DNA from: Phylloscopus collybita
Lineage: Eukaryota > Chordata > Aves > Passeriformes > Phylloscopidae
Length of the DNA stretch: 64,000 nucleotides
Reading direction: 5' to 3'
NCBI GenBank assembly: GCA_027886175.1
Contig: JAJNNQ010000024.1
Coordinates: 32,033,001-32,097,000, forward strand
Shown: piece by piece, positions 11,777 to 23,901 of the stretch
How the letters are laid out: each line of letters begins with the position of its first letter
Position numbering within the stretch: position 1 is the stretch's first letter
Made by a program: the position numbers and the translations under genes
Notes under the pieces: model-generated
Told to the model about the DNA's origin: nothing
The model's input: only the letters and a program-made list of their open reading frames with translations
Database searches by the model: none

Positions 11777-14700
11777 TCAGAGAAGTGTGACTGCCTGTTC
11801 ACAAATCCGATAGCAACTTGTGAAGCAAAGAACATTATTCCAGTTACTGTAAGTGTTGGGGTCTGTGTTTCCCTTGACATGAATTGCAGCACATTTTTCT
11901 GCAAAGAGTAAATTAGGCTCCCCAGGCTTCCAGAACCTGTAAAGGAAAGTTCCTTTATTGGAAATGCACTAGCATGCATGAGAGTGCATGTGGAGTCACC
12001 TCAAACAGTTGTGGAAGAGAAAAGGAAAGTCACTGTGACAGAAATCAGGAGCCATAGTTTCGACTAGAAAATTATTTAAGTTTTCTGACTTGCTGAGCAG
12101 CTGAAGTCACAAATCCCCCTCTGAGAAATACCTGCCTTACACAATGTATTGGTCACTTGGACAGAAGGCATGAATTACAGGACTCTCCTCACTCCACCAG
12201 CATACTCACGTGGCTGTATTGTCATATGGAGTCCGATCCACCCACTGCCACTGCCCATTTTCATAAGCAGCTAAGCCTATGTAGTATTTTGTTTCATAGA
12301 TGTTACTAACTTTTTCTCTTATCAAGTTGAAGAGGAACTCCTGGAAAAAAGCACAAAGTCAATGAGGGGCAGGAGTGAGCCCAGGGAGGCACCAGGAGTC
12401 CCAGTGGGGTGGGGCTGGTGGCAGAGGGAGGGGCTGGTGCTGCAGAGGTGCAGACAGGACATTCCCCCTCCCTGCAGGACAAGGAGGGGCTCTGAGTCCC
12501 CTGCAGGGCCCAGCACTGTGTCTCTGCCTGCTGGGTCCTTCTCTCAGCCCTGAGCACGTACCTGCTCTGCCTTGCTGTTGATCACCACCAGCTGGGAGCC
12601 CATCCCAGTGCAGTTCTGCTCACTCTCAGCCCATGACATCGTGTCAGGGGACAGGAAGTAGCAGCTTGCTTGAAAGAATCTCCATCCCTTCGGGCAGCAC
12701 ATCCAGCCATCCACTGTGGAGGAAAAAAATCCTGCTTTTGAACAAGGTATGCTGTACTTCACAACTGTGAGTTCAATGTTCCAGGTGTTAGGAGTGGGGT
12801 TTGAACTCTTTAGTCTGAACAGACGTAAATGCTCTCTTCTGCTCTCCACAAGTAAAGCTGCCAGCAGCCTGGCAGGCTCCTGACACAAGGCCCCTGCCTG
12901 AAGGGGTCCCTTCCCTTTCTCTGTCTGTCCTGCCATGTCTGTGCAACCTCTCTTTGGTGAGAGACATGGTTTCTGCCTTAGCCTTCTTGAGGAAGCAAGA
13001 TGGGAAGTAGTTGGCTTGCGCTTTTCTAGAAACTCTTCCCTCAGGGCAGTGTTGTCCAAGCTCTCAGCTCATGCACACTGAGAGAGCAAACTGCTCTGAG
13101 AGCCTTGCTGCCAGCACAGGCAGCTCCTTCCACAGCCAGCTTATCCCAGAGACCTGCCTTATGCCCAGAGATTCAAATGGTGCATTAAAAGCTACAGATC
13201 CATTCTCACAAAGGTCAAGGCTGCATAAGAAGGGATCTCTGACCTGAGTTTGGGAACTTGCACTACTGGTGTTCGAGCACTCCACATTGCCATCATGCTT
13301 GTGAACAGGCAGTGAGCCAGCACAGGACTGGAGCTGGATTGAACCAGCCAGTATAAAAGCACTTTCATCTAGATTAGTAGACCTGACTTGCATTAGAGGG
13401 GTTGTGTGAGCAGAAGAGTAGAAAGACTGGTGAAATGCAGGTATGGAATGACCCACCCTCTCTCACTGGCCTGGAGCATGTTTTCATTACATCCTAAGCA
13501 AAAATGTACAATACAGTGTCTTCTTCCCTCTATTCTCCAGATTCCTTCCTTAAAACAATCCACTTGCCGTGACCGGCAATGATATTCCCCACCTCAAAAG
13601 TTGAGGGGAAACCAGACTAAATTTTGGTGAAGTTCTTTGTGTTGATTATGAGGCTCTCAGCATCACTCACTTTTTTCTGCCAAACTTCTGGGGACACAGT
13701 ACCACTCTGTAGAGTTCTGGAGGAGAGTCTTGTGCTGGCTATACCTTCCATCGAGTAAAGCCACTGAGAGGAGACAAGAGAGAAAAGCAAAGGAAAGTGC
13801 TATTGTCATCCTTTCCACCTCATGCATGAGCAACCTGTGCAATCCTCCACCTTCTGTTTTGGAGCCTGAACAGAGACTTGGTTATGTTAACAAGATATGA
13901 AAACTGGACTGAGGAAGGAGGTGAGAAAGCAAACCACTTCTCCCACTACCAGTCATTCCTTCCCTCGAATGAGATTCTCGCACCTCTGCTGGCTGAGAGA
14001 CTTGCCCAGCTGAAAGCTGGAATTAGAAATCCTATGAGGAGGGGGCATGGAAACATAAAAAGAAGTCATAGAACAAGCTAATAAGGGAGGAGAAGCCTGT
14101 TTTGATTAAGGGTATTTGCCTGCTGGCAGAGGGACTAGGACAGGCCTTTCCACCTGACAAAAAGCAGTCACCTGAGCCCTTCATCCCAAGGGAATTCAGA
14201 GAGCCTGGAACTCACCAAGGCAGATGGTCACAAAGGCGGCTTTGATGGCAAGGGCAAAACTGAGGAAGAGCCAGATGTTCAGCCAGGAGCAGCTTCTCTC
14301 TTCTGCTGGGGCTGAAAAGCACAAAGCAAGAGTGAGCAGGTGCCAGCCCAGAGCTGGGGGCAGGATGAGCCAGTGGCTCTGTACCCCAACACCCTGCTGG
14401 TCCCTTGTTGCAAGGGCTGGGGAGCCCCAGAGGTGCTGGAAGCAGGTCCTGCTGCCTGTCACTAGCAGTGCCTCAGAGCCACCGAGTGCAGCAGCACAGG
14501 GGCTGCCCTGAGGCTGCTGCCTCATTTCCCTGTTTATCAGGAGACCTGCCTGTACTCTGCCCAAGCCTCACTCCCTCCTTGTCCTGTCAGACCTCCTTTC
14601 TCCTCAACACATCTTCCTCGTTGCCTTCCATATCCCCTGTCTGTCACAGATGGCTCTTTCTGGATCTCCCTGCTGTTCCTCTCTCTTGAGAGCTTCTTTC

Positions 14701-15267
14701 TCTCACTGCCTGTGTTTTGCCTCTGGCCCGTGAGCCCCTTTCTGCAGTGGCACCATCCCCCAAAGGAGTGACTGCCCAGCTCAGGCTGTGCACAGCCAGA
14801 CACACAGAAGGGATTGTTTGCACAGAGGGAAAAGGCACTTGGGAGCTCTTGGCAGAGCCCTGGCTGGGTTGTCCTTTGAGACAGCAGAGATGGGAGCAGG
14901 GACTTGTGCTCAGCGTGACACAGAGAGCTTCCCCAGGGGAAACACAGAAGGATGGCAGCCTTCAGCCCCACTCTTTGCAGACAAACCACTGAAGGCAATA
15001 GCAGGGCATGGTCTGCCTGGACTTCCCTTCCCCCTGGCTCTAGGAAAAAGGTCATTCTGCCAGCCTGGCCCCTGCCCACGTCCCTCATCTCTTGCTTTGC
15101 TCATGTCCTAAGCCCCACGTGCTGTAGGAGGCCGGCCACGGCACGGTGCCCAGGATCCGTGGCAGCCCTGTCTTTCCCCCAGCTCCTCTGACAGGAGGAG
15201 AGAAAGGAAGGAAGGTTTGGGGGTTACCTGCAGTTCCAGGGCTGACTCTACCTTGCTCATTCCTCAT
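11777..15267 (-). CDS. Lectin gene A: activating-type C-type lectin receptor
   Basis: Type II membrane receptor of the CLEC4 (DCIR/Mincle-like) group, predicted 223 aa. Exons (minus strand, 5' to 3'): tail 15228-15267, transmembrane 14216-14311, neck 13671-13763, lectin-1 12562-12713, lectin-2 12210-12340, lectin-3 11777-11936. All junctions are GT/AG with phases 1,1,1,0,2, and the frame stays open. The tail starts MRNEQGRVSPG, with no tyrosine motif. The membrane segment WLFLSFALAIKAAFVTICL carries a Lys, as in ITAM-adaptor-coupled receptors. The neck includes LLQNSTEWYC. The lectin domain has CCPKGWRFFQASCYF, GQWQWVDRTPYDN, an EPN motif (GEPNLLFAEKC) and SNWNNVLC..CYRICE, so all canonical cysteines are present. 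WNN replaces the usual WND of the calcium site. Neck and lectin-2/3 exons differ from genes B-E, whereas tail and membrane exons are almost identical to them. The start is the ATG nearest the donor, though the frame is open further upstream. Ligand unknown. Confidence 0.85.
12355..12650 (-). repeat. Homogenised tract inside gene A (lectin-1 3' half and next intron)
   Basis: The intron between lectin-1 and lectin-2 (12355-12561) and the 3' half of lectin-1 (encoding [18 protein letters not shown]) are nearly identical to the same parts of genes B-E (for example 19160-19450). Flanking parts of gene A diverge strongly. This is the expected footprint of gene conversion. Confidence 0.7.
12975..13225 (-). 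repeat. Second shared tract in gene A intron
   Basis: Sequence including GAAACTCTTCCCTCAGGGCA at about 13029 is nearly identical to about 20885-21145 (unit 2), 37075-37300 and 44145-44370. Between 13226 and 14105 gene A has its own sequence with its neck exon, which the other units lack at this place. Similarity returns at about 14106. Confidence 0.75.
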
Positions 15268-18200
15268 CCCCACAAGAGGATCACTCTTCTCCAAGGGTCC
15301 CTGTGAGCAGTGTGGCCACAAACACAGCCTTCCTCCTGCACAGGGCACTTCCCACACTGGTGGCTCTAATGTGATGTGCTGAAATAGCCATGTCCTGGGT
15401 ATACCCCATGGAGATTGGGGAACTTCCTTCATTTCCCTGCCAGGACATTTCACAAGATGCTCATTGCAACAAAAATTCAGTGAGGCAAATGAAAACAGAT
15501 GAAGAGGAGCATCAGTGCAGCTCAGTCTCCCTTTGCACAGCCTCAGGCAGTTTCATAGGTCATCCATGGCCTTCCCTCTCTGGTGTCTGCTCTTTCCTGC
15601 AGAGGGTCCATGTCTGTGGAAATACAGACAGGGGCCGGTAGATTTGGCATTTGCTGGCAAAGGGTTCAACCCAGCTGGCAAAAGGGAGCCCAAAATGGCA
15701 GGAAAGCAGATCTGAGAGTCAGTCTGGGCAGTGTCCATGGGCATCCTGAGCCCAGAAATCCAGAGCACGACAGAGAACTTGCTAACGTTGTTTGGTTGAA
15801 TTCCATGGGAAAGGAAGCTGGGCCATTGAGCGAAGAGGCTCAATATTATTTTTAGGAGTGATCTGAGATTCCATTTTCTTCCTGTGGGACAAGCCAACTC
15901 TTTCTTCACAGCACTTAGTTGATACAGTTTTCTCAGACCTCGTGTCCAACACCTGTTGTCTGGGAGTTTTCTGATTGCTGCATTTGTTGGTCAGAAGGTC
16001 ATTTGTGCCTGCCTGCTAACATTCCGGGGGTTTCCATTTTTCCTTTATGGCTTCTCCTGGAACAGATGGGATTGTTTACACAGATGCACTTGGTTTCCAA
16101 CCCAAGCATAGGCTGTTGTCTAAAGGAACCTTTCATACCAAGATGGGCTTTGCATGGGAACTTGCCAATTGCTGACCTACACTTAGAAGAGATGGCAGGC
16201 TAGCTACTCATTTATTACAGCAGGCCTGATTTCATGAGGCCTTTCTGTTACAATTCTTCCCCCTGCCACAAGACAAGATGACCTGGCACTGTGGGGCAGA
16301 GGGATCACTGGGCACAGCCAGAGTCAGCCTGTGTGCATGACAGATGGCAAAGTCTCACTTCCTTGTGAGTGCAGAATGCTGCAGACATGGGTGGAACAGA
16401 GATGGGAACACAGCCTTGGCTCTTGTTCCATCATATGGTTCGTCCCTGTGGAGAGGGATGCAGGGATGCAGGGTCACAGGAGTTGGAGAGCTCCTAGCAA
16501 GAGCACAGGCATTTCAGCTGAAGCATCAGACCATCAGGGCACAGAAGTGCTTACAAGTGAGGACAAGCCAAAGCTCAGTGTAGAAGAGATCCTCCCATTC
16601 TGTCATTTTGTGCACAACACGCTGCAGGCAGGCTCAGACCCTGCATTTCTAAACACCTCTGTGTCCCTAATGTGCACGAGCTCTCACCCCACATAAAAGC
16701 ACATTCACAAGACTGGTGCAGCCTCCCACCAGCCCCCCAGGAAGTGCAGCTGCAAGAACACATCCCCTTAGTGGAGGCAGAGATTCCCCAGGTCCCAGAC
16801 ACTTCCCACTGTGAGAGATGTGGGGTTGGTGTGTAGGCACACCTCTTCCAGCAGCCTGTGAAGCACAGGTGAAAGCCCAGGGTGACACTGTCACAATGCA
16901 GAGCAGTGGCTCTGTGCCTGCTGCAGCCCTCAGTGCCCTGAGCGAGGTCACCCACGGCCCTCAGCTGCCAGGGAGCTTCTGACAGACAGACAGAGCTGCA
17001 GAGCCCCCAGAGCTCAATGGCCACTTCCTTCCCACTTCTCTCTCCTCCCTCTCTTCAACTCCTCTGGCTTCTTCTCCACTTTGTTTTCAGCCTCTTTCTT
17101 CTGTGCCTCAGCAGCCTTTCCCTCATGCCCTGGTTACTGTTAAGGGAGGGGTCATGTTCTTCCTTAACAGCAGTGGTTTGGGGGGAAATGCCCCCTCACA
17201 TAGCTGTGGGTATTCAAGTCACACAGCTGCTTGCATTCACACTCCTGTTTTATCCCTTGCTGCTGTCCAGGCCACTGGGAGAGGGGAGAAGCATCGCAGC
17301 CCCAGAGGGGCTGCGGAGAGCACGGTGGTCGTGTTCCCACCCCAGGACACCAAGGAACATCAACTCAAGTGACATCAGAGAAGGAGTTAGTTCTGCATCA
17401 GATACACATCTGCACTGAGACCTCGAGAGGACTGGGACACCAGGCAGCAAGGGAAGGCAGGATATTTGCAGCACTGCACTTCTCCAGTTCCCTGATACCA
17501 CCACAGGTCTCTGCTGACGACTGCTTTCTCACAGCTGCCTGTGACACGTGTTCACATCTGCTTGTGTTACTGACTGTATCCTGTGGGGTGAAGGCAAGGC
17601 CCTACAAGTGTCAATACTGCAGCAGGGAGAAGAGCCTTGTTGAGAGGGACTTCTTGCACAAGAATACAGTGATAGCACAAAATGGCTTTAACCTGACAGA
17701 AGGTAGGTTCCAATTAAAGATGAGGAAAGAACACATTACTGTGAGGTAGGTGAGGCACTGGAACCAGCTGCCCAGAGGAGCTGTGGATGTCCCATCCCTG
17801 AAATGTTCAAGGCCTGGCCAGATGGGGATGTGGACAGCCTGGTCTAGTGGAAGGTGTCCCTGCCCATGACCTAGGAGGATTGAAGTGAGATGATCCTTCC
17901 AAGTCCCTTCCAACCCAAACCATTCCATGATTCACAGATTAGACCCCAGCAGGTTAGGGATGGGAAAGGAAGAGAGAGATGCACACAGAGCACAGGACTT
18001 TCTTTCATTGGTGTGGTGTATTTTCTCTTGCCAAGGATTTCAGAATCTGTTCAGCAAACCCAGTACAGCTGGAGGACATTTTGTGTGTGACACAACAAAC
18101 AGCAGACAGCTCTGCTCAAGGAGACAAAGGACATTGACTCTCTGGAGATCTGTCTTCCATTTCTGTGTCTTCCTCCTGGAGAAGTCCATCTCTTTTCAGC

Positions 18201-18452
18201 CAGAGGCCCCTGGACCCCATCAGGGAGAAGAGCACACAGGAAGACAGGACCTGCTTTGATGAGCCTGAGCCCTCCTGTGTTCCCTGAGCCACCACCCCAT
18301 GCACTGGGGATGCTGGACAAAGCTCACTGCACTTCCACACACATGGTCCCACCCTGCACAGTGAAGGAAGATGTGTCAGAGCTCTCCCCCACTCCCAGCA
18401 CAGCCAGCTCACTGCTCAGCTCCCAGCTTTGCTCAGGACAGAGGTGTTTCCA
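15268..18452. other. Array spacer between genes A and B
   Basis: Repeated in each array unit (compare 31725-34316 and 38508-41702). It holds 5' flank of gene A, about 2 kb of unassigned sequence, a CR1 end and 3' flank of gene B. Long frames here occur in the same place in all units and show no family resemblance. I see no additional gene. Confidence 0.5.
17630..17935 (+). mobile_element. CR1 LINE 3' fragment (array unit 2)
   Basis: A CR1-like segment with GAACCAGCTGCCCAGAGGAG, CTGAAATGTTCAAGGCCTGG and the end CAACCCAAACCATTCCATGA. It lies about 0.5 kb past the stop of gene B, and orthologous copies sit at the same place beside C and D. It therefore predates the array duplications. Confidence 0.85.
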
Positions 18453-21400
18453 TCACACAGTGACTGCTGCAGCTTCACAAATCCGATGATGCAGCAAATC
18501 CGATCTGACATCGTTCCAATTCTTGAGAGTTCCTTCAAATGCATGGATTACAGTGCAATTTTCACCAGGTAAATTATTTGGTTCTCTTTCTCGCCAGAAC
18601 CTGGGACAGAGACAGGCTTGTTACTCCTCAGTGTGCACTGTAAAGCCCTGCTGGAAAAGGCCACAGCAGGATGCAAGGCTTGAAGGGAAGAGACAGAAAC
18701 TCCCACTGCTGATTCATGGACAGAAGCAGTGCCCTTGCTCCCTTTCTGATATCCCACTGGCTCCAGTGTCACATGGAAACCTGCCTCCCTCCTACAGCCT
18801 TCCAGCACAACAGGGCCCTGCTCCATCCCTCTGGGGGAACTGATCAGCACCACTCAACCCATGCACCTCACACCCAGCAGAGGCCCGTGTCAGCCTGCAG
18901 GGCGAGTTCATGACAACTCCCTTTGTTGCACCAACAGGCACCTTCACATCTTCCCTACTTTCTTTCCCAGCCAGGAGTCACAGCAAGCACTCTTCATCCA
19001 GAGATACTCACGCTGCTGTCGCATTGTATGGAGTGTTGTCCACCCACTGCCACTGGCCCACCTCCTCTGCAAACAGACCAATGTAGAAATTGTCTGGTTT
19101 AGGGTCTTTAGATTGCTTTATCTGCTCAGAGAGGAAAACCTGTCAATCAGAGAGAGTACAAGATCCATGAGGGGCAGGAGCCAGCCCAGGGAGGCACCAG
19201 GAGTCCCAGTGGGGTGGGGCTGGTGGCAGAGGGAGGGGCTGGTGCTGCAGAGGTGCAGACAGGACATTCCCCCTCCCTGCAGGACAAGGAGGGGCTCTGA
19301 GTGCCCTACAGGGCCAGCACTGTGTCTCTGCGAGCTGGGTCCCTCTCTCAGCCCTGAGCACGTACCTGCTCTGCCTTGCTGTTGATCACCACCAGCTGGG
19401 AGCCCATCCCAGTGCAGTTCTGCTCACTCTCAGCCCAGTTCATCTTATCAAGGGACAGGAAGTAGCAGCTTCCCTGAAACCTTCTCCAGCCCTTTGGGCA
19501 GCACGTTCAGCCTCGGCCTGTACAGGGAGAGGACAGAGAGATGGAGGCTACGGGCAGGAGATGGCGACTGCAAAGATCCAGGTTTTCCAGGGACAGTGCT
19601 CATGTCCTCATTACAGACTTTTCCCGAGAGAATGCTTGAAAACTCAGGGAGAGTACAGACATTCCTTACATTCCTTCCCATGGCTTTGGGGTCTGACCAG
19701 TGAGCTTTGTGTACCCCAAGCTGTGGGATTCCTTGTGAGGGGATCTCAGGTCTGGAGAAGGTTCTTTGGGTGCTGTGGTTTGACTTGTCCTGGTACAGCC
19801 TCCTGGAGGCCTTTAGCCCCAAGGAGGAGGGGACATTGCCAGCACTGACCTGTGCCTTGTGGCACCGCTGAGTCGCACTTCCACTCCGAGAACTGCTGCT
19901 GCAGGGCTGTGGGCTGGGCACTGCTGTGGCAGAAGGGAACCACTGCCAAGGGAGAGAGCAAAGGCAGCAGGATTAGCCCTTCCTCCCAGCTCCTCACACA
20001 GCATCTCTGGCCCCTTGGCTCTCCTGCCCCCATTTCCCCACCCAGCACTGTCCCAGCTGTCCCCTCTCCTGGCCCAAAGCAGTGGCACAGCTGCCTTCCC
20101 AGCCAGACAGAGACTGCCTTCCAAGTCAGACAGCAGAAGGAGCCCTGGAAGCACATCCCACAGAGGAGGTGCCACACACAGTGGGCAGCACTGCTCCCAG
20201 CCAAGCACAGCCACTCTGCCATGCACACAGCTACAGCCCAGCTGCCAGCCTACAAAGCAGCCTCTCACTCTCAGTTTGTCTCTTCCCAAACTACACATCA
20301 CAAGGCATTTGGAGGAGCTGGGCCTGTTCCATCAGCAGCACACAGTGAAGGTGAAGGTGATCACACACAGCTGGAGCTGCTGAAACCAGGGTGGAGCATA
20401 AACTCCTGGGACTCACTAGCTCCCAGTCTGTGGGGAATAATGCACTGTGGCTGACAGGCCACAGGCACTGTCTGAAGGATTTACTGTGCCTCAGACCCTC
20501 AGGAGTATGGATTAGGAGCTGGTCAGGGTGTGCTTAACAACCCAGATGTCCCTTGTCATCAGTCATTTAATGTAGAAATATTTTTCCTTGTGAGCAGAAC
20601 AATCATGGTGGCTGCAGGGCCTGGTGAGTGAATTGCTGTACTGGAGGAAGGCTCAGAGGAGATGGGCAAGGGCAATGCCTGGCTGAGCACCCCCATTGCC
20701 ACTAAAGGTGACCTTATCCCTACCCAGAGAGAAAGGATGGGAAGAGAGATGCCTTTTGGTTTCATTCAGCTGAGGGATTGGAGCTGCTGTGGAAGTGTTC
20801 ATCCCTGTAGGGATCAAAAGGGGTCAGTGTCTTCCTCAGTTTGCCATGAAACCTCTGCTTGCTGAGGGACACTGCTACTGCCTTAGCCTCCCTGAGGAAG
20901 CAGGATAGGAAATCATTGGCTCACGGTGCTCTGGAAACTCTTCCCTCAGGGCAGTGTTGTCCAAGCTCTCAGCTCATGCACACTGAGAGAGCAAACTGCT
21001 CTGAGAGCCTTGCTGCCAGCACAGGCAGCTCCTTCCACAGCCAGCTTATCCCAGAGACCTGCCTTATGCCCAGAGATTCAAATGGTGCATTAAAAGCTAC
21101 AGATCCATTCTCACCAAACATGAGGCTGCATGAGAAGGGATCTCTGACCTGTGTTTTGGTGAAGGGCATTTGCCTGCTGGCAGAGGGACTAGGACAGGCC
21201 TTTCCACCTGACAAAAAGCAGTCACCTGAGCCCTTCATCCCAAGGGAATTCAGAGACCCTGGAACTCACCAAGGCAGATGGTCATAAAGGCGACTTTGAT
21301 GGCAAGGGCAAAACTGAGGAAGAGCCAGATGTTCAGCCAGGAGCAGCTCCTCTCTTCTGCTGGGGCTGAAAAGCACAAAGCAAGAGTGAGCAGGTGCCAG

Positions 21401-22322
21401 CCCAGAGCTGGGGGCAGGATGAGCCAGGGGCTCTGTACCCCAACACCCTGCTGGTCCCTTGTTGCAAGGGCTGGGGAGCCCCACAGGTGCTGGAAGCAGG
21501 TCCTGCTGCCTGTCACTAGCAGTGCCTCAGAGCCACCGAGTGCAGCAGCACAGGGGCTGCCCTGAGGCTGCTGCCTCATTTCCCTGTTTATCAGGAGACC
21601 TGCCTGTACTCTGCCCAAGCCTCACTCCCTCCTTGTCCTGTCAGAGCTCCTTTCTCCTCAACACATCTTCCTCGTTGCCTTCCATATCCCCTGTCTGTCA
21701 CAGATGGCTCTTTCTGGATCTCCCTGCTGTTCCTCTCTCTTGAGAGCTTCTTTCTCTCACTGCCTGTGTTTTGCCTCTGGCCCGTGAGCCCCTTTCTGCA
21801 GTGGCACCGTCCCCCAAAGGAGTGACTGCCCAGCTCAGGCTGTGCACAGCCAGACACACAGAAGGGATTGTTTGCACAGGGGGAAAAGGCACTTGGGAGC
21901 TCTTGGCAGAGCCCTGGCTGGGTTGTCCTTTGAGACAGCAGAGATGGGAGCAGGGACTTGTGCTCAGCGTGACACAGAGAGCTTCCCCAGGGGAAACACA
22001 GAAGGATGGCAGCCTTCAGCCCCACTCTTTGCAGGCAAACCACTGAAGGGAATAGCAGGGCATGGTCTGCCTGGACTTCCCTTCCCCCTGGCTCTAGGAA
22101 AAAGGTCATTCTGCCAGCCTGGCCCCTGCCCACGTCCCTCATCTCTTGCTTTGCTCATGTCCTAAGCCCCACGTGCTGGTAGGAGGCCGGCCACGGCACG
22201 GTGCCCAGGATCCGTGGCAGCCCTGTCTTTCCCCCAGCTCCTCTGACAGGAGGAGAGAAAGGAAGGAAGGTTTGGGGGTTACCTGCAGTTCCAGGGCTGA
22301 CTCTGCCTTGCTCATTCCTCAT
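18453..22322 (-). pseudogene. Lectin gene B: broken activating-type C-type lectin receptor
   Basis: Exons: tail 22283-22322, transmembrane 21270-21365, neck 19850-19942, lectin-1 19366-19517, lectin-2 19012-19139, lectin-3 18453-18600. All splice sites are canonical and phases match, and the reading length would be 218 aa. However, lectin-1 has TGA at 19507-19509 where genes C, D and E have TGG ([10 protein letters not shown]). The stop falls at about codon 80, after tail, membrane segment and neck, so the whole lectin domain would be lost. It is a single G-to-A change on the coding strand. The rest is intact: membrane segment WLFLSFALAIKVAFMTICL with Lys, neck ending [14 protein letters not shown], lectin-2 with KDPKPDNFYIGLF, lectin-3 with EPNNLPGENC and [16 protein letters not shown]. 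The cysteine usually found shortly after WND is absent (VRSD). This is a recent pseudogene, or makes a short neck-only protein. A sequencing error cannot be excluded. Confidence 0.8.
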
Positions 22323-23238
22323 CTCCACAAGAGGATCACTCTTCTCCAAGGGTCCCTGTGAGCAGTGTGGCCACAAACACAGCCTTCCTCCTGCACAAGG
22401 CACCTCCCACACTGGTGAGGGGCCTTCCCAGGCTCTAATCTGATGTGCTGAAAAAGCCATATCCTGGGTGTACACCACAGCACAGGGAGATTGGGGAACT
22501 TCCATCATTACCCTGGCACGACATTTCACACAATACTCATTGCAGCTCAGAAGCTCCCCAAGGCAAATGAAAACTGATGAAGGGGAGCATCAGTGCAGCT
22601 CAAACAGTCTCCCTTTGCACAGCTTCAAGCAGTTTCACAGGTCATCCATGGCCTTTCCTCTCTGGTGCCTGCTCTTTCCTGCAGAGGGTCCATGTCTGTG
22701 AAAATACAGACAGGGGCAGGTAGATTGGGCATTTGCTGGCAAAGGGCTCAACCCAGCTGGCAAAAGGGAGCCCAAAATGGCAGGAAAGCAGATCTGTGAG
22801 TCAGTCTGGGCAGTGTCCATGGGCATCCTGAGCCCAGAAATCCAGAGCCCCACAGAGATATTGCTAATATTGTTTGATTGAATTCCATTGGAAGAGAGGT
22901 TTGGGCTTTAGCAAAGGGGCTCAATATTATTGTAAGAAGTGAGCCCAGATTCCATCTTCTACCTGGGGGAAAAGCCAACTCTTTCTTCACAGCACTTAGT
23001 TGATACAGTTTTCTCAGACCTCGTGTCCAACACCTGTTGGCTGGGAGTTTTCTTACTGCTGCATTTGTTGGTCAGAAGGTCATTTGTGCCTGCCTGCTAA
23101 GATTCCGGGGGTTTCCATTTTTCCTTTATGGCTTCTCCTGGAACAGATGGGATTGTTTACACAGATGCACTTGGTTTCCAACCCAAGCATAGGCTGTTGT
23201 CTAAAGGAACCTTTCATGCCAAGATGGGCTTTGCCTGG
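22323..23238. other. Array spacer upstream of gene B, up to the provirus
   Basis: Corresponds to 15268-16160 of the preceding unit and 38508-39420 of unit 3. No gene seen. It ends at the provirus insertion point, which is uninterrupted at 16140-16165 in unit 1. Confidence 0.55.
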
Positions 23239-23901
23239 TGTTTTGGTTTAGGGTAAAATTGGGAGGAAACTTCCGAAGGGGTTTTTTTGGAACGTAAACT
23301 GAATTGCCCCCTCCCCGCAGCCCGTCTGGGAAAAAACTTCTTTTTAGAAAAGTACTAAAAAACATTTATTTGATAGATAAGGTGTTTACAAGTACAAAGA
23401 ATGAATAATATGAAGTAATAATTTTTTGTTGCTCTGTATAGAGATGGGAAGCAGAGACAGTTTTTGTTGAGGGTTTAGTTTTGCTTATTCAGTTTTTCAC
23501 CAGTCCCACTCCCTCTGGAGGTCCAGCCCTTGGTGGTTTTTTGGGTTTTTTAGGTTAGAGCAAATTTAAATAGTTTTAAGAAAAAAAGGAAAAAAAACAG
23601 TTTAGGGAACTTTTTTGCTTTAGCTAGTTAAAACTAACTAAAAGTACACGGGGGTTTTTGTTTTACTGCTCTTTGTGTTTTAGACAAACTGTTGGAGCAA
23701 AGACGTGTTAGGCGGTTTGGGTAAAACAAATTGCACGATGCTTTGTTTTGTTTTGGTTTTTTTGGGTTTTTTTTTTAGTTTTGTATAGTTTTGTTTTGTT
23801 TTGTTTTGCTTTTAGAACTATTTTAAATGTACAGAACTTAATATACAGCACAAACAGAACAGACGATTGCAGATGAAGTTTTATAATGTTACTTTACGAT
23901 A
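23239..23901 (-). repeat. 3' LTR of the provirus (heavily mutated)
   Basis: Aligns over its length with 27460-28093, sharing GTCTGGGAAAAAACTTCTTTT and AACTTAATATACAGCACAA-type blocks. Differences are mostly C in the other LTR against T here on the + strand, that is G to A on the viral strand. The terminal TG on the viral strand reads TA. Confidence 0.8.

Noticed and set aside
15085..15453. An upstream ATG as the start of gene A (long N-terminal tail)
   Set aside because: The frame is open upstream, but the extra peptide has no signalling motif and does not resemble CLEC4 tails. The ATG giving MRNEQGRV next to the donor is conserved in all four array genes.
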